Shown piece after piece: positions 5,681-7,811 of a stretch of 7,811 nucleotides of DNA (within the stretch, counting starts at the first letter, position 1; each line of letters starts with the position of its first letter). The position numbers and the translations under genes were made by a program. Below the pieces are notes generated by a model. That model was not told where the DNA came from and ran no database searches. It saw nothing but the letters and a program-made list of their open reading frames with translations. The DNA comes from Crocinitomicaceae bacterium (lineage in GTDB: Bacteria > Bacteroidota > Bacteroidia > Flavobacteriales_D > Crocinitomicaceae), in contig DORI01000176.1 in assembly GCA_003512365.1 (NCBI GenBank), positions 19,248 through 27,058 on the forward strand, read 5' to 3'.

Positions 5681-7030
5681 TCCTTTAGCTAACGCTAGAA
5701 AATCGTCGTAAGGTAACTCTTTGGATTTTAATGATACCGTCGATTTAAAATAATCTGTTAGTTTTTGTTCAGCAAGCTTGTCATAAATGCCATTTGCTTG
5801 TTCCTTATTTTTTAGAAGTCGAACAGCAGTTTCTGTTAATTCTGAATCTTCAGGAGCCGGAATGCCATATTGAGCGTAATTTCCAGCAAGTAATTCTTTT
5901 GTATAGTCTATTACCTCCTGATTTGTAAGTTGAATATTATTGTCTTTAAAAATTTTTGTTTGAATTAATTGCCATTTTAACGATTGAAGATAATTGTTAA
6001 AGTCTCGCTCTATCTCATCTTCTGTTACAGGTTTTTCATTCGATAGTTTTATCCATCTTTTCAAAAATGCTTCAGGAAATTCAATATTCGTTTTATCCAT
6101 CAAGTAAGTGTAAACGTCTCGAGTTAGCATTCGGTCTGTATCACCCGAAAACATTTTCTCAAGATCGCCGGCAATTCTTTCGCGCAAAGCAGTCTCGGAA
6201 GTTACTTCTCCTGGAAGGAACAATTTATTGAATAAATCTTCGTTCAAATCCGCCATTTCCATTCGTTTGATTTCAGAAATTGTGAATTTAAAATTTTTCG
6301 AAATTTCAGCGACTTGCTGTTCATCAATACCAAGCATACTGGCTAAATCTTTATCGCCTTTTGAAACAAGTCTTGGATCTAAATCCAGTTCTTCTGAAAC
6401 TTTTTTCCCATTTAATTGCTTAACAATTTCTTTATCGTCGATAAACTCTAAAGAAATCGTAGCTGAATGTTCAATTCCGTTTTCTTTTAAATTGCCGTTT
6501 TCATCCAATTCGTTGAATTTTCCAATTAACATGTCCTTTTCTCCAACTAATTCAGACGAAACTAGTTTTCCATAACGTCTTCTTAAATCTTCAATTTGTT
6601 TCTCAATTAACGAATTATCAACCTTAACCTTGTTGTAGTCAAAAGACGATTTCGATGAAATTGGAAGTTCAAAAATTGGAGAATAACCTATTTCGAAAGA
6701 AAATTCAAAGTCATTGGGTTGATCAAAGCTACCCACAACTTCTGCATCAGCTTTAGGGATTGGGTTACCTAAAATATTTAAATTATTTTCTGAAATGTAG
6801 GCATATAGGCTATCATTTGTCAATTTATTTAATTCCTCTGCAAGAACTGCTTTTCCGTATTGTTTTTGAATTAAGCCAAACGGCACATGGCCAGGTCTAA
6901 ATCCTGGTATTTTAGCTGTTTTTCTATACTTTTCTAGTGCATTTTTAACCTTAATTTGGTAATCTTCAGAATTAATTTTAACCTTCAAGACTGCGTTCAG
7001 CGCATCAACCTCTTCACGAATAATATTCAT
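5678..7030 (-). CDS. tig: Trigger factor, ribosome-associated chaperone
   Basis: This 450-residue cytosolic chaperone binds the ribosome near the exit tunnel and shields nascent chains. The ribosome-binding loop is GFRPGHVP at 43-50, equivalent to the GFRxGxxP signature, within the N-terminal domain (about 1-120) that ends with FEFSFEIGYSPIFELP (108-123). The C-terminal chaperone domain is long-helical (about 255-435): it includes FPEAFLKRW (318-326) and a Gln/Tyr-rich arm. The middle region (about 155-253), where E. coli trigger factor has an FKBP-type prolyl isomerase, starts with a recognisable strand but lacks the IPGFE-type active-site motif, so isomerase activity is doubtful. The length is near normal (432 in E. 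coli). No Shine-Dalgarno sequence precedes the ATG. No -7 box is seen between the tRNA-Leu terminator and the gene, so expression may depend on upstream promoters and read-through. A strong terminator follows. Confidence 0.93.
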   Translation of the reverse strand: MNIIREEVDALNAVLKVKINSEDYQIKVKNALEKYRKTAKIPGFRPGHVPFGLIQKQYGKAVLAEELNKLTNDSLYAYISENNLNILGNPIPKADAEVVGSFDQPNDFEFSFEIGYSPIFELPISSKSSFDYNKVKVDNSLIEKQIEDLRRRYGKLVSSELVGEKDMLIGKFNELDENGNLKENGIEHSATISLEFIDDKEIVKQLNGKKVSEELDLDPRLVSKGDKDLASMLGIDEQQVAEISKNFKFTISEIKRMEMADLNEDLFNKLFLPGEVTSETALRERIAGDLEKMFSGDTDRMLTRDVYTYLMDKTNIEFPEAFLKRWIKLSNEKPVTEDEIERDFNNYLQSLKWQLIQTKIFKDNNIQLTNQEVIDYTKELLAGNYAQYGIPAPEDSELTETAVRLLKNKEQANGIYDKLAEQKLTDYFKSTVSLKSKELPYDDFLALAKG

Positions 7031-7056
7031 ATTGTTGTTTTATTTTTCTTTTAAAC

Positions 7057-7083
7057 AAAAAAGGTCTCGCGACAACGAGACCT
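7057..7083 (-). terminator. Rho-independent terminator after tRNA-Leu
   Basis: AGGTCTCG (7062-7069) pairs perfectly with CGAGACCT (7076-7083) around a 6-base loop. On the minus strand the 3' arm runs into about six T residues. It begins five bases after the tRNA 3' end and lies 26 bases before the tig start codon, so it either ends the tRNA transcript or partly attenuates read-through into tig. Confidence 0.85.
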
Positions 7084-7088
7084 ATTAG

Positions 7089-7170
7089 TGCGGATGGAGG
7101 GACTCGAACCCGCACACCTCTCGGCACCAGATCCTAAGTCTGGCGTGTCTACCAATTTCACCACATCCGC
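7089..7170 (-). tRNA. tRNA-Leu, anticodon UAG
   Basis: The minus strand gives an 82-base tRNA with a seven-base-pair acceptor stem (GCGGATG with CATCCGC) and discriminator A at 7089. The D-arm is of the AAATTGGTAGA type. The anticodon stem CCAGA/TCTGG closes the loop CTTAGGA, placing anticodon TAG at 7136-7134. A long variable arm (class II) and the T-loop TTCGAGT follow. These fit tRNA-Leu, which reads CUA and probably other CUN codons. The 3' CCA is not encoded (the genome has CTA after the discriminator), as is usual in Bacteroidota. The T stem GCGGG/CCCTC contains one C-U mismatch at the second pair (50-64), unlike the fully paired stem of most tRNAs. Confidence 0.95.
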
Positions 7171-7223
7171 AATTATTTCAACTTTCAATTAGATCTCGTT
7201 TGATCTTTCAAAAAAATGTAAAA

Positions 7224-7231
7224 CAAAGTTA
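7224..7231 (-). promoter_or_regulatory. Proximal candidate -7 box for tRNA-Leu
   Basis: On the minus strand this is TAACTTTG, an exact TAnnTTTG match about 53 bases before the tRNA 5' end. No TTG stands at 17-23 bases upstream; the nearest (7247-7245) is only 13 bases away, so the -33 element is weak or absent. Confidence 0.4.
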
Positions 7232-7274
7232 CAAGATTTTGAACCAACTATTGTTCTTTAAACTTAATGGGGTG

Positions 7275-7305
7275 CAAAGATAGTAACAAAATTTAAATAT
7301 GAAAA
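7275..7305 (-). promoter_or_regulatory. Distal candidate promoter for tRNA-Leu (and possibly tig)
   Basis: On the minus strand TTTT (7305-7302) is followed by a 19-base spacer and TATCTTTG (7282-7275), an exact -7 consensus box. Transcription would begin near 7269-7271 and give a 5' extension of about 100 bases on the tRNA precursor. It lies just after the end of the ABC ATPase gene and forms a possible tandem pair with the box at 7224-7231. Confidence 0.5.
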
Positions 7306-7317
7306 TTATGTGTAAAT

Positions 7318-7811
7318 TTATCTTCTTTTTTCTTGCATTGACACCCTAATTTCTTTCATGAAATCAGAGGCATATACAAAATTTGAAATTTCTTGGTTAT
7401 CAGTTGTAATGATACTTTCTCTTGTGCCTTCCCACCATTTCTGACCTTTGTATATGAAAATAATACTATCGCCTATTTCCATTACACTGTTCATATCGTG
7501 AGTAATAACTACCGTTGTCATTTGAAGTTCGTAAGTCAATGATTTTATCAAACCATCAATTAATATAGAAGTTTGGGGGTCTAATCCTGAGTTAGGTTCA
7601 TCACAAAATAAGAATTTAGGACTCATTGCAATGGCTCGGGCGATACCAACGCGCTTCTGCATTCCACCTGAACATTCGGAAGGAAACAATTTGTTTCTTC
7701 CAATCAAGTTAACATGTTCGAGACAGAAATCTACTCTTTTTTTCATTTCGGCTTTTGTCATATTGGTAAACATGGTTAACGGAAACATGACATTTTCCTC
7801 GACAGTCATAG
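7318..7811 (-). CDS. MlaF-like ABC transporter ATP-binding protein (5' end outside the window)
   Basis: The visible 163 full codons are the C-terminal two thirds of an ABC ATPase; the reading frame continues past the right edge. The Met at 7809 is internal, because the Walker A motif that must precede it is missing and the family reads on through a sequence like MTVEENVMFPL. Counting from that Met, the ABC signature CSGGM is at 46-50, Walker B FLFCDEP at 66-72 with catalytic Glu71, the D-loop SGLD at 74-77, and the switch histidine at 104 (VITHDMNSVMEIGD). The text around the signature, DEPNSGLDPQT and the HDMNSVMEIGD segment resemble the MlaF/Ttg2A group that powers phospholipid or other hydrophobic-compound transport with an MlaE permease and an MCE protein. 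Those partners are expected nearby but outside the window. No terminator is visible after the stop. Confidence 0.88.
   Translation of the reverse strand, partial: MTVEENVMFPLTMFTNMTKAEMKKRVDFCLEHVNLIGRNKLFPSECSGGMQKRVGIARAIAMSPKFLFCDEPNSGLDPQTSILIDGLIKSLTYELQMTTVVITHDMNSVMEIGDSIIFIYKGQKWWEGTRESIITTDNQEISNFVYASDFMKEIRVSMQEKRR

Noticed and set aside
6228..6575. Plus-strand open frame of 115 codons
   Set aside because: It is antisense inside tig; the Ser/Phe-rich composition mirrors Glu/Lys-rich coding on the other strand.
7191..7206. AGATC/GATCT hairpin between the ABC gene and tRNA-Leu
   Set aside because: The stem is only 5 bp and no T run follows it on the minus strand, so it is not a convincing terminator.
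7299..7349. Plus-strand 16-codon frame MKIMCKFIFFFLALTP
   Set aside because: It resembles a hydrophobic leader peptide, but it overlaps the 3' end of the ABC gene in antisense and has no plus-strand promoter or downstream gene.
1..7811. Search for CRISPR arrays, insertion sequences, phage genes, toxin-antitoxin or other defence systems
   Set aside because: No repeated spacers, terminal inverted repeats, transposase or integrase motifs were seen; all long frames are accounted for by housekeeping, envelope and peroxide-stress genes.

Overview
The window looks like chromosomal DNA of a member of the Bacteroidota, most likely the Flavobacteriales. The evidence is the low G+C content, start codons without Shine-Dalgarno sequences, several upstream boxes of the Bacteroidota sigma-A type (TAnnTTTG, some with a TTG/TTTG-like -33 element), a lipoprotein signal typical of the group, and protein variants that resemble this phylum. 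No species can be named from sequence alone.

Layout from left to right. At 15-22 there is a minus-strand promoter box that probably drives a gene lying beyond the left edge. Next is a minus-strand Omp85-family outer-membrane protein with a short periplasmic part (28-1656). Divergent from it is a very small 45-residue lipoprotein on the plus strand (1765-1902) with its own good promoter. Then comes a minus-strand pair, prfA (release factor 1) and pyrF (orotidine 5'-phosphate decarboxylase), joined by a 4-base ATGA overlap. A terminator hairpin separates prfA from a minus-strand 2-Cys peroxiredoxin (3913-4545). The peroxiredoxin is divergent from a plus-strand LysR-type regulator that carries the OxyR redox cysteine pair (4731-5651). 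A perfect 9-bp inverted repeat plus a third copy of its arm lies immediately before the regulator's start codon and is a probable autoregulatory operator. A bidirectional terminator lies between the converging oxyR and trigger factor (tig) genes. Upstream of tig on the minus strand are a terminator hairpin, tRNA-Leu(UAG), two candidate promoter boxes, and finally the 3' part of an MlaF-like ABC ATPase that runs off the right edge.

Functionally the window is mostly housekeeping: translation (prfA, tRNA-Leu, tig), pyrimidine synthesis (pyrF), envelope biogenesis or lipid traffic (Omp85 protein, MlaF-like ATPase), and a peroxide-defence module (peroxiredoxin plus OxyR). I see no phage, transposon, CRISPR array, toxin-antitoxin or other defence system. 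No gene-free stretch exceeds about 190 bases.

The items most worth a second look are the tiny lipoprotein, the oxyR operator built from three arms spaced 20 and 21 bp apart, the prfA promoter placed so close to its ATG that the mRNA may be leaderless, the degenerate prolyl-isomerase domain of trigger factor, and the tRNA-Leu/terminator/tig arrangement with no visible promoter for tig after the terminator.
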